From an uncultured Spirochaetales bacterium (GTDB lineage Bacteria; Spirochaetota; Spirochaetia; Sphaerochaetales; Sphaerochaetaceae), in NCBI GenBank assembly GCA_902797395.1, contig CADBSO010000034.1:1-64000 (forward strand): a DNA stretch of 64,000 nucleotides. Direction: 5' to 3'. Positions 35,201-45,800 of the stretch are shown piece after piece (positions within the stretch are counted from its first letter, which is position 1; each line of letters begins with the position of its first letter). The position numbers and the translations under genes were made by a program. Below the pieces are notes generated by a model. It had not been told where the DNA came from, ran no database searches, and was given only the letters and a program-made list of their open reading frames with translations.

Positions 35201-36226
35201 TCCGGTGCTGTATTCACCGATCCGGAATCCGTTCCGGTAGCAGGAACGCAGAATAATCAGACATACACAATTGTCGGATGGACGGCGGTCGATTTGTCAA
35301 CGGTGCATTTGCTGAGCAATGCCACTGTTCCTAAAGCGAATATGCTTGAGCCTAATTCTTCCATAATGGCTGATAGCACTATCGTCTATGCATGTTATGC
35401 TGAGATTTTGACGTATACCGGATTGAAAACGATTCCTGGGGTGCAGAATTTCAATATGAAGTTCACTCAAAGCACAGCCAACGGAACTGTTGTTGAGTCG
35501 ATTGCTAAGGTTTCGATTAGCGAGTTCCATATATCGGATCACGAGGTTACGATTAAGGAATGGATGCAGGTATTCCCTGATAGCAATATCTTCTATAGTA
35601 CGACTGTGGTTCCCGGATCCGGAGAGTTGAGCGATAATCTTCCTGTTGATAATGTGTCCTGGTCTGATGCGGTGGAGTTCTGTAATGCATTGTCTGAAAA
35701 AGCGAATCTCAACAAGTGCTATACTAAGACTTCCAGCATTATCGGTTCCAACAAATATGAGTATTGGGTCTGCGACTTCAGTGCGAACGGATACAGGCTT
35801 CCTACCGAAGTCGAGTGGGAATATGCTGCTTCTGGTGGCAAGAGCACGAACGTGTATTCGGGAAATGAATCTCCGACTTTGTGCGCATGGTATTCTGAAA
35901 ATAGCGGTGGAGGCAAACGTGCCATTAGGGGAAAGCTTCCGAATGAATTCGGATTGTATGATATGTCTGGAAACGTTGCGGAGTGGTGCTATGATTGGTA
36001 TGTTGGTATGCAGAAGGATGAGAATGAAAATTATGCTCACCCGAGTAATCTGACTTATGATTATAGAGGTCCTGAGCGCAGCATTCAGACCTTGGGGCAT
36101 GTCTATAGAGGCGGAGCGTATAGCGACGAGGCATCTATTATCTCCATTTTCGAAAGATTTGGCGGTTCTGATGAGGCGTCGTCGGAAGTGAACAGAGGCT
36201 TCCGCGTCTGTCGTTCCACACTCTGA
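32231..36226 (+). CDS. Giant lipoprotein: Ig-like stalk, B-repeat-like modules and an FGE-like head
   Basis: 1,331 residues. The signal ends VAMAVSC. Residues about 30-590 contain five or six Ig-like (BIG2-type) repeats. Residues about 595-1060 contain five B-repeat-like modules, each with a FSHW/FEKW/IVGW core and ending in Y.KY or Y.CY. The C-terminal 270 residues are an FGE/C-type-lectin-like domain: VSWSDAVEFCNALS, NGYRLPTEVEWEYAASGG, LYDMSGNVAEWCYDWY, YRGGAYSDE and RGFRVCRSTL. The cysteine pair of catalytic FGE is missing. The ATG at 32231 starts the signal and follows GGGAGGG; an upstream in-frame start would give no signal. It ends the MACPF cluster and is followed by a terminator. Likely cotranscribed with MACPF 2. 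Confidence 0.84.
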   Translation: MLNAVKKMTVLLVAVVAMAVSCKEAAKVTTTVSIDKPERTVLYVSDDAADTVQLTSTIKPSPVGFVSLWSTHDPSIADVDQASGLVTAKSIGKTFISAEVYSAISVSGSNGNDPFGGSVLNVKDDLPENTIEISVAARIDTHDGGTKNVTDFIPKARIPEGGSNSDELVCEPEGKIWIENDGSITILDPSYVGTVTVKCPVTGGGKKEFDIELGRLATGIRASESSLTLVAGRDYARVSAEVLPEDASDRSFTWVSSDPNCVSVTAEGTGLDSKWAVIRALKAPKSGNAILVYAVSTDGGYRAPISVTVHPVVRAEGVRMYVRNADGSLSAAQSEALNAGSKCQLVAEVIPANATIKDCKWSIVPPAEDESWNAISVDDNGLVSGQSLFGKARVRVETVDGGYAAYCSFSVKGSKIVVGDNDVDPIVTGTETDLIVENDCEGKHPVGYSIAYPVQYDPWSRLATIDSEGNLNIDDPVGDSGKIFNIVITYDDSSKKIVPVIIGEEIRPTEIRVTGSKTLMIYTGFSRLLEYTIEPEDVTIKDVLFASGSDDVVTVAADGRITAVGEGETDVFVYAKRDKSVRNEWKVTARKPIIKLKTFENSAWNTLRTLKPEANEDLSDILSGITTADIEYDNKLWTFSHWAVLAENESEATATPSNLRGLEADGLVTGDMSLYAKYVPAPVSITYMKWVEDGDSSGTWQQYLVSQLRSGDQIQSPAEPPAVSYGGILYSFSHWIIPDIPRQFEDNSTPFDSNGASTSPMPVAVKDNIIAYPVYSYKSVTVTYMHWQNGAWTEYRRKASFSGDGFDELRGSTPGKTQYNGYAYKFEKWVIPVTGEEATYASTHSPIAGGGVAVPAKLVDNITVYAKYELRMTVTFKAWSNTSNSWVVYAQNDMTTKTVIPFPEIDPATEYLTNNYGLSDWIWMANVAGGFDETKYFPSNATLGEVLLPEHIVDDSTVYARYALLNTKITYKIFDVSSNQWVIHEEKTVKSGAVFTDPESVPVAGTQNNQTYTIVGWTAVDLSTVHLLSNATVPKANMLEPNSSIMADSTIVYACYAEILTYTGLKTIPGVQNFNMKFTQSTANGTVVESIAKVSISEFHISDHEVTIKEWMQVFPDSNIFYSTTVVPGSGELSDNLPVDNVSWSDAVEFCNALSEKANLNKCYTKTSSIIGSNKYEYWVCDFSANGYRLPTEVEWEYAASGGKSTNVYSGNESPTLCAWYSENSGGGKRAIRGKLPNEFGLYDMSGNVAEWCYDWYVGMQKDENENYAHPSNLTYDYRGPERSIQTLGHVYRGGAYSDEASIISIFERFGGSDEASSEVNRGFRVCRSTL

Positions 36227-36256
36227 TTTTAGGTTGGAGTAAATCATTGCGATTTT

Positions 36257-36296
36257 CCGGCAGTTGTTCCGTTTGGGGCGGCTGCCGGTTTTTTTT
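36257..36296 (+). terminator. Rho-independent terminator ending the MACPF/FGE cluster
   Basis: CCGGCAG/CTGCCGG stem around an internal loop followed by eight T residues. Confidence 0.85.
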
Positions 36297-36299
36297 GGA

Positions 36300-36329
36300 T
36301 TGACATTGTAAATTTTCATATGTTATAAT
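36300..36329 (+). promoter_or_regulatory. Promoter of the efflux operon
   Basis: Perfect TTGACA (36300-36305) and TATAAT (36324-36329) with an 18-base spacer, directly after the terminator. Confidence 0.7.
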
Positions 36330-36411
36330 AAAGGAAATCACTCTATGCGCTGCTATTGGCATTCGCTTTGGTTTTGGCGTTCAGGGTTTTTTTGAGGTGT
36401 TGGTGCAGGAT

Positions 36412-37755
36412 ATGTGTAAGAGGATTTTTACCGCATTGCTGCTTTCTTTGGTTTGCGTTCTGCCGTCTTTTGCGCAGGACGCGTTGAAGTCCGGTATTCC
36501 GCTTATGACTCATGCTGAGGCCCTGAGAAGGGTTAAGGAAGATAGCAATGAGGTGAGGATAGCCGAGATCAGCAAGATTGCAGCGAAGGATGAAGCCATA
36601 GGAGCGGAGGTGTCGGGTCTGATACCGTCTATTTCCGTAACCGGTAGCTTGGTTGGACTTCAGAAGATTCTTACGGCTTCTGTTGATAACCTTCTTATTG
36701 AGCGCTGGTCCGATCCGAGCGTTACGGCGACTGCTAATTTGACTTTCGGCAGCACTGCTATTACCAGTTTCATTACATCTGCCATAAAAAAGAAGCTTGC
36801 GGATTTCACATACGATAATACCGTTGCGAATTTGGAGAAGGCTGTCAGTTCGGCGTATTGGGGCGTGTCGGCTGCTCAGGAAGCTCTTTTGGCAGCTGAA
36901 GACAGCTTGTCTGTTTCGCAGGAAGCGCTGAAGAATGTGCAGGCCAGGTTCGATGCCGGGCTTGCCTCATCGTTGGATCTTATGAATGCGAAACTCATGG
37001 TGGCAAATGCTGAGAGCGCTGTCATGAAATGCAAGAAGGCGAAGTCGACCGTTTATTTGACTCTGAAATCGCTTGTGGATGCCGATTATGATTTTAAGGT
37101 GGAGAGGCTGATTGAGATTGATCTTTTGGAATTGCCGTCTGCTGATCGGATATACAATAAGTATTTGGCTACCAATTCCACTCTCAGGCAATTGGCTTTG
37201 ACGAGGGATATTGCAAATTCCGTTTACGACGCGGTCAATATCGGCACTAGGACGCCGAAAGTGACTGTTGGGGTCGGCTATAGATACGGACCGCCGTCGA
37301 CTAATGAATACGGAACGACTTATGATGTCTTTCAGTTTTCCGTAAATGCCTCGTTATCGCTTGATGGATTCATTCCGTATACAACGGCGTATAACAACAT
37401 AACCAAGGCCAAGCATGAGGCTCATATTGCCAGAGCCAAATTTGATGCCGGTTATCAGACATATCGCAAGGATGTCGAGAGCAATATTGAGGAAATCGAT
37501 ATTTTGGGCAAGGCTTATGAAGCCGCAAAGATAAAAGCAGAATACGCTAAAGAGGCCTTGCGCCTTTCAAAGGATGCGTATGACAGCGGAAAGATATCGG
37601 TTCATGATTACATGAATTCGATTGATTCTGATTTCCTGGCGCGAAGCGCGCTATTGGCCGCGATGCTTGATTATCGCAATGCCGTATTTTCATTTAGCGT
37701 GTATTTGGGTCAGGATTACCATCATTTCATATCTGATTATATTAGGAAAAAATGA
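36412..37755 (+). CDS. TolC-family outer-membrane efflux protein
   Basis: 447-residue outer-membrane factor of a tripartite pump. The signal peptide ends LPSFAQD (type I cleavage, not lipidated). Two repeats of the helical/strand OEP domain follow, with typical text such as [25 protein letters not shown] and a second [20 protein letters not shown] chose the ATG at 36412; in-frame GTG/TTG codons up to five codons earlier sit nearer the GAGGTG ribosome site. The stop overlaps the adaptor gene (ATGA), and the RND gene follows, so this is a complete exporter operon. Substrates cannot be deduced. Confidence 0.87.
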   Translation: MCKRIFTALLLSLVCVLPSFAQDALKSGIPLMTHAEALRRVKEDSNEVRIAEISKIAAKDEAIGAEVSGLIPSISVTGSLVGLQKILTASVDNLLIERWSDPSVTATANLTFGSTAITSFITSAIKKKLADFTYDNTVANLEKAVSSAYWGVSAAQEALLAAEDSLSVSQEALKNVQARFDAGLASSLDLMNAKLMVANAESAVMKCKKAKSTVYLTLKSLVDADYDFKVERLIEIDLLELPSADRIYNKYLATNSTLRQLALTRDIANSVYDAVNIGTRTPKVTVGVGYRYGPPSTNEYGTTYDVFQFSVNASLSLDGFIPYTTAYNNITKAKHEAHIARAKFDAGYQTYRKDVESNIEEIDILGKAYEAAKIKAEYAKEALRLSKDAYDSGKISVHDYMNSIDSDFLARSALLAAMLDYRNAVFSFSVYLGQDYHHFISDYIRKK

Positions 37756-39563
37756 GTAGTTCTAAAAAAAAGAGCAATTCAAAGAACCATAATCCGGTTC
37801 ATCAGAAGACTTTTTCAGGGTTGTCATCTGGACGTGGGTCAGCGAATAGGCCTCGCCGTACCGAGGTGAAGCGTCCGCAGGGCAATGCTGTTTCGAAAGC
37901 GGATTCCGGAATCGGTTCTGCTAGCATGTCAGAATCGGTTCCTGATCTTAAACGCGATCCTGAATTGAAGTCACGGCCTGAATCGGTACTTGATGTCCAA
38001 CATAAGCCCGAAGCCAAGGCGGAGGTTGAGACTAAGGCAGTGCCTGAAACTGAAGTCAAGTCGGAGTCGGCGCTGCAGGCCGAATCAAAGCCGGAAATCA
38101 AGGCTGAGTCAGAACCTGAGTCAGAACCTGAAGTGGTGGCGGAAACCGCAGTAGAGTCTGAACTTGAAGTTGATATTGAACCGGAACTTGAAGCGGAAAC
38201 CGAACCTGAACCAAAATCGGAACCGGAATCCGAACCAGAGTTGGAGCCGGAATCCGAACCAGAGTTGGAGCCGGAATCCGAACCAGAGTTGGAGCCGGAA
38301 TTGGAGTTGAAATCGGAATCGGAGTTGGAGCCGGAATCGTTGATGGAGGCTGAGTCCGATCAAGTATCGCAGATCGAGCCCGAATCGGAATCGGGGCCTG
38401 AACCCGAACAGGAGCTTGAGCCTGAGGATGTTTCTGGTGGCGAAGATGATTCGAATGGCGGGGCGGATAACGATTCATGTGATTGTGGTGGAAGCGCTTT
38501 GAAAGGCCAGTCGCCTGATGTTGGGGCTTCTGATAGCGCTTGCAAGGCGGTTGTTGCCGAAAAAGCAGCTGAGCATGTCAAGGAGAACGATGTGGAAACG
38601 GATGTGAAGGATGTCGAGAGGAGCCATGGGCGCGGAGGAATGAGGTTTTTTCGCAGGATGACTTGGATTATGGTGATTTTCAGTGCCATAGTTGTCGCTT
38701 TGTTTGTTTTAAGCACTTATACTGCGATGGTTGCAAAGGCAAAGAGCAAGGTTCAGGAATCCGGAAAGTCGGAGAATGTCATAAATGTTTCCATAAAGGA
38801 AATGCATCCGGAAACCTTCCGTCAGCTTTTGCTGTCAAATGCCGATCTTAAGAATTTGAATGGCGCTGTCAGCATGACTGCTCCTGTAAGCGGAGTGGTT
38901 GTCAGCAATACGGTAAGGCTGGGCGAAAGGGTGAGCGCAGGCGATGAGCTTGGCGTTATGGATGCCTCTGATATAGGAGTCGATTATAACATGGCGCCTG
39001 TGATATCGAAAGCCGCGGGAACTGTCGTTGCTGTTAATGCGATAGAGAATCAGAAGGTTGCGGCGGGAACTGTTTTGTATGTGATAGAGCCGGATCCCGA
39101 GTTTGTGCTCAGCGCAAGCGTTTCGGAAAGCGATGTCGATTCGATAAGGCTGTATTCCAAGGCTACTTTCGTTACGGCCGGCGATAGGTCGAAGACGCAC
39201 GAGGCGTGGATAACCTACATATCTCCTGTTGTCAATACTGCTACGAGAACCATTCCGATAGAGCTTACCGTCGATAAGACCGCGGACAATCTGATCGGAT
39301 TGAGAAATGGAAACTTCGTTGAGCTTACGCTTGTCAAGTCCGAAAGGGACAATGTGTTCGTATTGCCTAAGGATGCGATAAGGACATATGATGGAAAGAG
39401 CGTTGTTTATCTGGCAGGCTCTGACAATATCGCCAGACGTGTTGAGGTGACTCTTGGCCTTTCCACTCAGAGTCAGATCATCGTTTCAAGCGGTTTGTCC
39501 GAAGGCGACAGGGTCATCGTTCAGGGAAATCCGCAGGATGGTGACAAGATACAAGTGTTGTAG
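37752..39563 (+). CDS. RND membrane-fusion (adaptor) protein with a long acidic N-terminal extension
   Basis: 603 residues. The last about 290 form a normal adaptor: a transmembrane helix ([19 protein letters not shown], about 302-322), a short helical hairpin, and barrel-sandwich halves with [12 protein letters not shown] and [16 protein letters not shown] beta-barrel and C-terminal [20 protein letters not shown] segment complete it. The first about 295 residues are unusual: low complexity, Glu/Pro/Ser-rich, with many PES/PEL units, and predicted cytoplasmic because they precede the single membrane anchor. Three tandem 24-base copies occur inside it. The start overlaps the tolC stop. The adaptor role is secure; the extension's role is unknown, perhaps a regulatory, spacer or protein-binding tail. 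Confidence 0.85.
   Translation: MSSSKKKSNSKNHNPVHQKTFSGLSSGRGSANRPRRTEVKRPQGNAVSKADSGIGSASMSESVPDLKRDPELKSRPESVLDVQHKPEAKAEVETKAVPETEVKSESALQAESKPEIKAESEPESEPEVVAETAVESELEVDIEPELEAETEPEPKSEPESEPELEPESEPELEPESEPELEPELELKSESELEPESLMEAESDQVSQIEPESESGPEPEQELEPEDVSGGEDDSNGGADNDSCDCGGSALKGQSPDVGASDSACKAVVAEKAAEHVKENDVETDVKDVERSHGRGGMRFFRRMTWIMVIFSAIVVALFVLSTYTAMVAKAKSKVQESGKSENVINVSIKEMHPETFRQLLLSNADLKNLNGAVSMTAPVSGVVVSNTVRLGERVSAGDELGVMDASDIGVDYNMAPVISKAAGTVVAVNAIENQKVAAGTVLYVIEPDPEFVLSASVSESDVDSIRLYSKATFVTAGDRSKTHEAWITYISPVVNTATRTIPIELTVDKTADNLIGLRNGNFVELTLVKSERDNVFVLPKDAIRTYDGKSVVYLAGSDNIARRVEVTLGLSTQSQIIVSSGLSEGDRVIVQGNPQDGDKIQVL
38226..38300 (+). repeat. 24-base tandem repeat (about three copies) in the adaptor gene
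   Basis: GAATCCGAACCAGAGTTGG-type units recur at 38226, 38250 and 38274 with identical sequence, keeping frame and encoding ESEPELEP. Likely length-variable between strains. Confidence 0.85.
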
Positions 39564-39580
39564 GGGCATAGGGAAAGAAT

Positions 39581-42500
39581 ATGAGCATAGCAGAATTTTC
39601 GGTAAGACGACCGGTCTTCATGAGCATGGTGTATGCCCTGCTTATCATCGTGTCAATCGTATTCATTCCGAAGCTTGATCAGGCGATTTTCCCTTCTGTT
39701 GATCTTCCATACATGATCATATATGCCTCGTGTGGCGATGCGGATCCTGAAAGCATCGAGATGCAGGTTACGAGAGTGTTGGAGAATTCCGTTTCCGGAA
39801 CGGAGAATCTGAAGAACATCAGTTCGTATTCGCAGACGGGCAGGTCGATAATACAGCTGGAATTCGCATACGGGTCCGATTTGGATAAGCTGGAAAGCGA
39901 TGTCAGCAGCAAGGTTTCCATGGTGAATAGGCTTATGCCGTCTTGGGTCTCCAGCGTGAATACCATGCAGGTGAGTTCGATACTTGCCAGTCAGGCATTC
40001 ATGACTCTTTCAGTTGATGGGAACTATCCGGTTGAGGAATTGAAGAACATCGCTTCGAATACGATAGAGCCCTTGCTTGCTAGGGTGAAGGGCGTAGGCG
40101 ACATAGACATATCAGGCGCTGGAGACATACAATACAACATCGAAGTGAATCCGAACAGGCTTGCCGGATATGGTTTGACCATGGCGCAGATCGTTAGCGC
40201 GGTATCCGCACAGAACAACATGGGTTCCGGGGGCAAGATAACTTCGGGGAGCAAGGACTATACTGTTATGACGGATAACAGGTATTCGAATATCGGAGAG
40301 ATATCCGATACGAGAATCGGCGTGTCCGGAGGCAAGCCGGTGTATGTCAAGGATGTGGCTGATGTTATTAAAACTACGGCTAAAGGTCAGGCTATAAGCT
40401 ATTTCAACGGCAATCCTACGGTGATGATAAACCTTTACGAGGCAAGCGATACCAGCGTATCAACTGTTGCGAAAAATGTCCGCAATTCCTTGAATTCCAT
40501 TCGGAACAACCTTCCGGAGGGCGTCAGCCTCAATATAAGAAGGGATAATTCCAAGAACATCACCGCTGTTATAAACGAAACGATAAGCTCTCTGTTTTGG
40601 GGAGTTCTTCTTGCCGCTATCGTGATATTCCTGTTTTTGGTTGATTTCAAATCCACATTCATCATATCCTTGTCGATGCCGGTTTGCGTTGTATTCACTT
40701 TGATGCTGATGGCAATCTGCAAGATCAGCGTGAACATGGTTTCCATGAGCGGTTTGATATTGGGAATCGGAATGATAGTGGATGCATCAATCGTCATATT
40801 GGAGAACATAACGAATTACAGGCTTGAGGGCGAGACCGCGCCTGCGGCGGCGATACTCGGCTCGAAGAACATGTTTACGGCGATAGTCGCTTCGACCTTG
40901 ACTACGATATGCGTGTTCCTGCCGGTTATCATATTCATGAATGATCTTGAAATGGTCGGACAGATGATGAAGGATCTGGTATTCACCATTTGCTTTTCCC
41001 TCGTTTGCTCGCTGTTTGTTTCCGTCACTTTGGTTCCGGCGCTCGCAGGGGCGATAATGCCGATAAAAACCACAACGCAGCGCGAGCATAGGGGATTCAT
41101 GAAATTGCTTGACGATTTCGCAAAGAGGGTCATGGCCGGACTTGAGAAGGGGTATGGAAATGTTCTGACATTCTTTTTGGCGTATAAGCGTTTTCTTCTC
41201 ATTCCAATCGTTCTGCTCATGTTCCTTTCGATATCCCTGTTTTCGCATATGGGATTCAGCATGATGCCTTCATCGGCGCAAGGTGACAGCATTGCGCTTT
41301 CGCTTACGCTTCCTACTGGAACGACTTCTGCAGTTACCGAGAAGTATGTTTTTGAGATGCAGGATATTGTCATGAAGAAGCTTCCCGAGGGCTCATATGA
41401 TTCGATAATGTCGAGAATAAGCGATAACACGGGAACGATCACGATAATGCTTCCGGATTTGTCTTCCCAGACGATTAAGGCGCCGGAGCTCAGGAATATG
41501 ATCAGGGATGATTTGACGAGGGATGCCACTGCCATATGGACGTATTCTTCCGGACAGCGTATGGGAAGACATGCGGTTGATGTGGAGATTTCGGCTGAGA
41601 ACATGGACCAGATGTATGACATTTCCAATCAGGTCGCTGAAGCGCTCAGGACTTATGCGTCCTCCTCGCTGACGAATGTGTCATCTGATCTGACTGGCGG
41701 AGCGCCTAGATTGAAAGTTGTTGTCGACAAGGCAAGGGCGGATTTGTTTGGAGTTACTCCATCGCAGGTTTCAGGCGCGCTTCTTACGGCTATAACCGGT
41801 TCGAAGGCAACTGAGATCTCAACTTTCAGTTCGACTGATACTTATGATCTTTATGTTAAAGTGGCTGATGAGTTCATGTCTGATTCCACTGCGCTGAATT
41901 CTCTTCTTCTTCCGACTTCTTATGGAAATATCCGTCTTGATAGCGTTGCCACATTGTCTGAGGACTCGTCCCCGACTAGAATTACCAGGGAGAACAAAGT
42001 CAGGATATCGCATGTGACAGCCGATGCTTTGGAGGGATTTTCCTCAAGTGACGCATCGAAATTGGCGAAGAGCGTTGTTGACAGCCATGTGATGATACCG
42101 AAAGGCGCCAAGGTGAAGATGCATGGAGATTTCGAACAGTTCTCTGATTTGATCATGCCTTTGATTCTTGTTGTGGTTCTGGCAATTGTTTTGGTGTTCG
42201 GCGTTATGGCCGCGCAATTTGAGAGCCTGATAAATCCGTTTATAATATTCGCGACGATACCGTTGCTTCTCATAGGGGTTTCCGCGATTCACTTCTTTAC
42301 GAAAACGGATTTTTCGATTTTATCGATAATCGGCGTGGTTGCATTGGTTGGCGTTGTTGTGAACAATGGAATAGTTCTTGTTGATGCCATATCCCGCGAG
42401 ATAAGGGATTACGGCACGCCTGTGATTGAAGCTTGCGTCAAGTGTTCGCAGAGCCGTTTGCGACCGATTCTCATGACTACCATAACTACGGTTGCTGGAA

Positions 42501-42715
42501 TGGCGATTATGGCGTTTTTCCCTGGAACCGGCGCTCAGCAGATGCAGCCCATAGCGCTTACGTTCGTGGGTGGAATAACCGTGGGCGCGTTTTTGACGCT
42601 GTTTTTGTCGCCTGTGCTTTTCGCTGTTTTCAATAGGAATCTGGCGAAGCGCTTGGCGGATCCGAATTCCAGAGCAAGCCAGATAAAGGCTTTCGAGGGA
42701 AGGATAAGACATTAG
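39581..42715 (+). CDS. RND efflux transporter permease (HAE1/AcrB-like)
   Basis: 1,044-residue inner-membrane proton-driven exporter. The N-terminus MSIAEFSVRRPVF is followed by the first periplasmic domain, helices around 340-480 and the second periplasmic domain. A second helix bundle starts near 860 (LILVVVLAIVLVFGVMA). The TM4 motif LGIGMIVDASIVILENI keeps one relay Asp where AcrB has two, and TM10 (GVVVNNGIVLVDAI) has Asn in place of the AcrB Lys. This pattern is common in HAE1 relatives outside Enterobacteria. The ATG is preceded by GGGAAAG, 17 bases after the adaptor stop. A dispersed repeat starts at its stop codon. Substrate unknown. Confidence 0.92.
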   Translation: MSIAEFSVRRPVFMSMVYALLIIVSIVFIPKLDQAIFPSVDLPYMIIYASCGDADPESIEMQVTRVLENSVSGTENLKNISSYSQTGRSIIQLEFAYGSDLDKLESDVSSKVSMVNRLMPSWVSSVNTMQVSSILASQAFMTLSVDGNYPVEELKNIASNTIEPLLARVKGVGDIDISGAGDIQYNIEVNPNRLAGYGLTMAQIVSAVSAQNNMGSGGKITSGSKDYTVMTDNRYSNIGEISDTRIGVSGGKPVYVKDVADVIKTTAKGQAISYFNGNPTVMINLYEASDTSVSTVAKNVRNSLNSIRNNLPEGVSLNIRRDNSKNITAVINETISSLFWGVLLAAIVIFLFLVDFKSTFIISLSMPVCVVFTLMLMAICKISVNMVSMSGLILGIGMIVDASIVILENITNYRLEGETAPAAAILGSKNMFTAIVASTLTTICVFLPVIIFMNDLEMVGQMMKDLVFTICFSLVCSLFVSVTLVPALAGAIMPIKTTTQREHRGFMKLLDDFAKRVMAGLEKGYGNVLTFFLAYKRFLLIPIVLLMFLSISLFSHMGFSMMPSSAQGDSIALSLTLPTGTTSAVTEKYVFEMQDIVMKKLPEGSYDSIMSRISDNTGTITIMLPDLSSQTIKAPELRNMIRDDLTRDATAIWTYSSGQRMGRHAVDVEISAENMDQMYDISNQVAEALRTYASSSLTNVSSDLTGGAPRLKVVVDKARADLFGVTPSQVSGALLTAITGSKATEISTFSSTDTYDLYVKVADEFMSDSTALNSLLLPTSYGNIRLDSVATLSEDSSPTRITRENKVRISHVTADALEGFSSSDASKLAKSVVDSHVMIPKGAKVKMHGDFEQFSDLIMPLILVVVLAIVLVFGVMAAQFESLINPFIIFATIPLLLIGVSAIHFFTKTDFSILSIIGVVALVGVVVNNGIVLVDAISREIRDYGTPVIEACVKCSQSRLRPILMTTITTVAGMAIMAFFPGTGAQQMQPIALTFVGGITVGAFLTLFLSPVLFAVFNRNLAKRLADPNSRASQIKAFEGRIRH

Positions 42716-42802
42716 GGGGGGGCTTTAAAACCTTGGAGTCCGATTTTGCTTTAAAAATCATCAGACGGTTTCTCGGACATCAGGTTTTTTATGAGCGCCT
42801 CT
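42716..42802 (+). repeat. Short copy of the dispersed intergenic repeat
   Basis: Begins with a G run and CTTTAAAACCTTGGAGTCC, ends CAGG…TATGAGCGCCTCT, immediately after the RND stop. It matches the 7346-7505 element at both ends (GGAGTCC/GAGTCC core and GAGCGCC-type terminus) but has a shorter middle. Confidence 0.6.
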
Positions 42803-42891
42803 AATGGAAGCGGCAGAGCTTGATATGCTCTGAATATAATTTCGAGGACGCTTTCCGCGGTTTTCATAGGCGTCCAAAAGGAGTGTTGGCT

Positions 42892-45800
42892 ATGAATTTC
42901 GGTAGAGTCAAAAGGATTGCGTCGCTTTCGGTGGCTGCTTTCAGCACGGCGCTGACGCCATCTGTTTTGTTCGCAAGCGATCCTGTTCCTGAAAGCGCGA
43001 TTTCAGTTTCAAGCGAATCAAAACTCGCTGAGCCGCCGGACATTGTTGCCGCTTCCGTGCAGGAGATCGTTCCGGAAAACGTTTCGGCGCATGTGTCCGA
43101 TAAGGATTCCGACAGGTATTTCAACGGTTACAGGTCAGAATATTTTTATGTGTCGACTAGCGACTTGGAGGAGAATGCTCAGGACCCGGTTCAGTCCGAT
43201 CGAGACTCCTCAGATGCTTCAAATGCGTCAACATACAGCGTGAATGTTGCAGGTACTGCGAATGTCGCCAATGTGGTTGTTGCGGCGAATGCATCCGATG
43301 CCAATATATCGAATGCGTCGAACGCCGCATCCTCAACGACTACAACAATCACAACAACCACAACAACTACGAAAACCACAACAACCACGACGGGTCAGGC
43401 AAGCAAATCGGATGTGTCGAATGCGACAGGTGTTGCTCAGACATCTGATGCTGCCGGTACGACCGGTGCTGCAAGTGCGACCAAGTCCGATAAGACAACT
43501 GCAACATCTGTTAAGACGACTTTGACAAACGGCAGCGATACGGCTCCGGCTGTCGTGATTGGTACGACGCGCCCTGCAAGCGAGGCTAATGCGATTAGTG
43601 TGACCGGCGCATCCGGTAGGGTTGAGGAGACAAGCGCCGTCAGCAAGGCGGATGCGAATGGTACGGTGAGAACGACGATTTCGACAACAGACAAGAGCGT
43701 CTCAACCAAGTCAAATGCATCTTCCGAATCATCATCAGTTGTGATGCCTGCGCCGGAAGGCACTGTATATCTTTCTGCGGTTGATGATCCGATGGTCGCT
43801 TCCGCATCGGTTTCCTCGGCGTCAGCTGGCGTTTCCGATAGGGGTTCCGATAAGGATTCCGACAGGTATTCCAACGGCTACAGGTCAGAATATTTTTATG
43901 TGTCGACTAGCGATTTGGAGGAGAATGCTCAGGATTCGGTTCAGTCCGATCGTGATTCATCCGGCACCTTGAGCGCTTCATCTTATGGTGTTAATGCTGT
44001 GGGAACTTCGAATGCAGGCGATGTGACTGTTGTTACAACGACGAGAACAACGAGCACGACGAGTACGACAAGCGCAACGAATACGACAAGCGCATCGAGC
44101 GGTTCGAATGCGACAAACACAAAAGGCGCGGCTAATGCGTCTGATTCTACCAGAACATACGAAACGAATAATGTGGCAAGCGCGCGCAGCACTGCAGACT
44201 CTTCCGGTGCGAGCAGCATAGCCGCATCAAAAAATAATGCCTCAACTGACACTATTGTTATTGCATCCGGTTCTACTGCCGGCGACAAAGGCGCTTCGCG
44301 AACGGAGACCATTACCATTTCAGATGCAGGGAATGCATCAAAAGCGACGGTTTCGGAAGCTGATTCCGATGGCGCTGATTCCAACGGGGCTGCTGATAGT
44401 TACTATGATGTCGGTTATATGTCTGGTTATGTGCCTGGAAGTGAAATAGAGTCTGTTTCCGATTTCAAGCCAGTTGCGGATTCTGAATATGCCGATACTG
44501 TTCCTGCAACATTTGCGGTGTCAGCATCCGATGGGGTTGTCTCAGGTGATTCTTCGTCCGAAGCCGGGTTCACTGACGCTGCTGATTCTGAAACGGCTGA
44601 TCTGACTGTTTCCGAGAACATTACAACCGGTCCTGTGGCAACGGCTAGAACGAGTCAGGCCAGCGCTAGGTTTGCAGCGGGTGTGACTGCAGCGGGCCCG
44701 TCTTCTGGAATCGTATATGCCGGTTCTTTGCGCCCATCGGCTTCAAAGTCCGGCGCGAAAGATTCGAAAGAGTCTTCAGAACCTGAAAAGCCCGCCGAGC
44801 GCGAGGTGTCCGTAGAGCCTGTTGAGATTGCGGCATCCGCGGAACCTGCTGAAGTTGCTGTATCTGCAGAGCCGGCAAGTGTTGCAGAGCCTGCAGAACT
44901 TGACGGGATTGTTCCGGAAATCACTGCTGCTGTTGTTGTTGGCGATGCTGTTGCGGCGTCGGCGGCTGACATTCAAGTTGAAGAACCTGCTCCGGCATCG
45001 GTAGTTGCGACTACGACGGATGCGGTTGCGTCGGGAAGGTCTGAAGCGGATTCCGATAGGTATGCCAATGGTTACAGATCCGAATACTTCTATGTTTCCA
45101 CTCCAGATGCGGAAGAAGGTGCCGGCGAACAGGAGAGAGGTGGTGATTCTGCCTATGGTTCTGCTGGGTTGTCGGCATCGTTTTCTACGATTGCGTCGAC
45201 TGAATCGACCGAATCAACTAAGTCGACTGGATCAGCCGATTCAGTTAAACCGACTGAGGCTTCCGAGCCGTCCGATGCATCGCAATCGCCTGCAACTGTT
45301 GAACTTGCTGCTGCTGACAAACCAGCCGATTCGCCTAAGGCATCTGATTCGGTTCAGTCAGCCGACTCATCTGGTTTAGTTGCTCAGACCAATTCGACAG
45401 AATCGGATAAGTCGGACAAATCCGGCGAATCCGGCGAATCTGAAAAAGCAAGTGATCTTGGTGGTGTTGATAAGGCTGCGCCTGTTGTTTTGCCTGAGAT
45501 TCTCCCCGAAGGCATCCTGTATCACGACAATAGGATTGCCATCAAAGCCGGGGAGAAATATGATTTGAAAAGCAAGCTGCTCGTGGTTCCCCATATGGAT
45601 GTTCCCGAGGGAATGTTGGAATGGATAAGCGATGATTTCATGGTCGTGGATGTGGATCAGAATGGAATGGCAGTTGCCAGGGATGAGGGTGAGGCATGTG
45701 TAACGGTTCGTCTTGCCGGCGATCCTCTTGTAAGTGATATCTGCAGGGTTATCGTCGAACCGAATATCAAGGCGGTTTCGATTCCGGATTCCATTACGGT

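Noticed and set aside
38098-38478. Antisense proline/arginine-rich frame opposite the acidic adaptor repeat
   Set aside because: A consequence of the low-complexity repeat read on the other strand.
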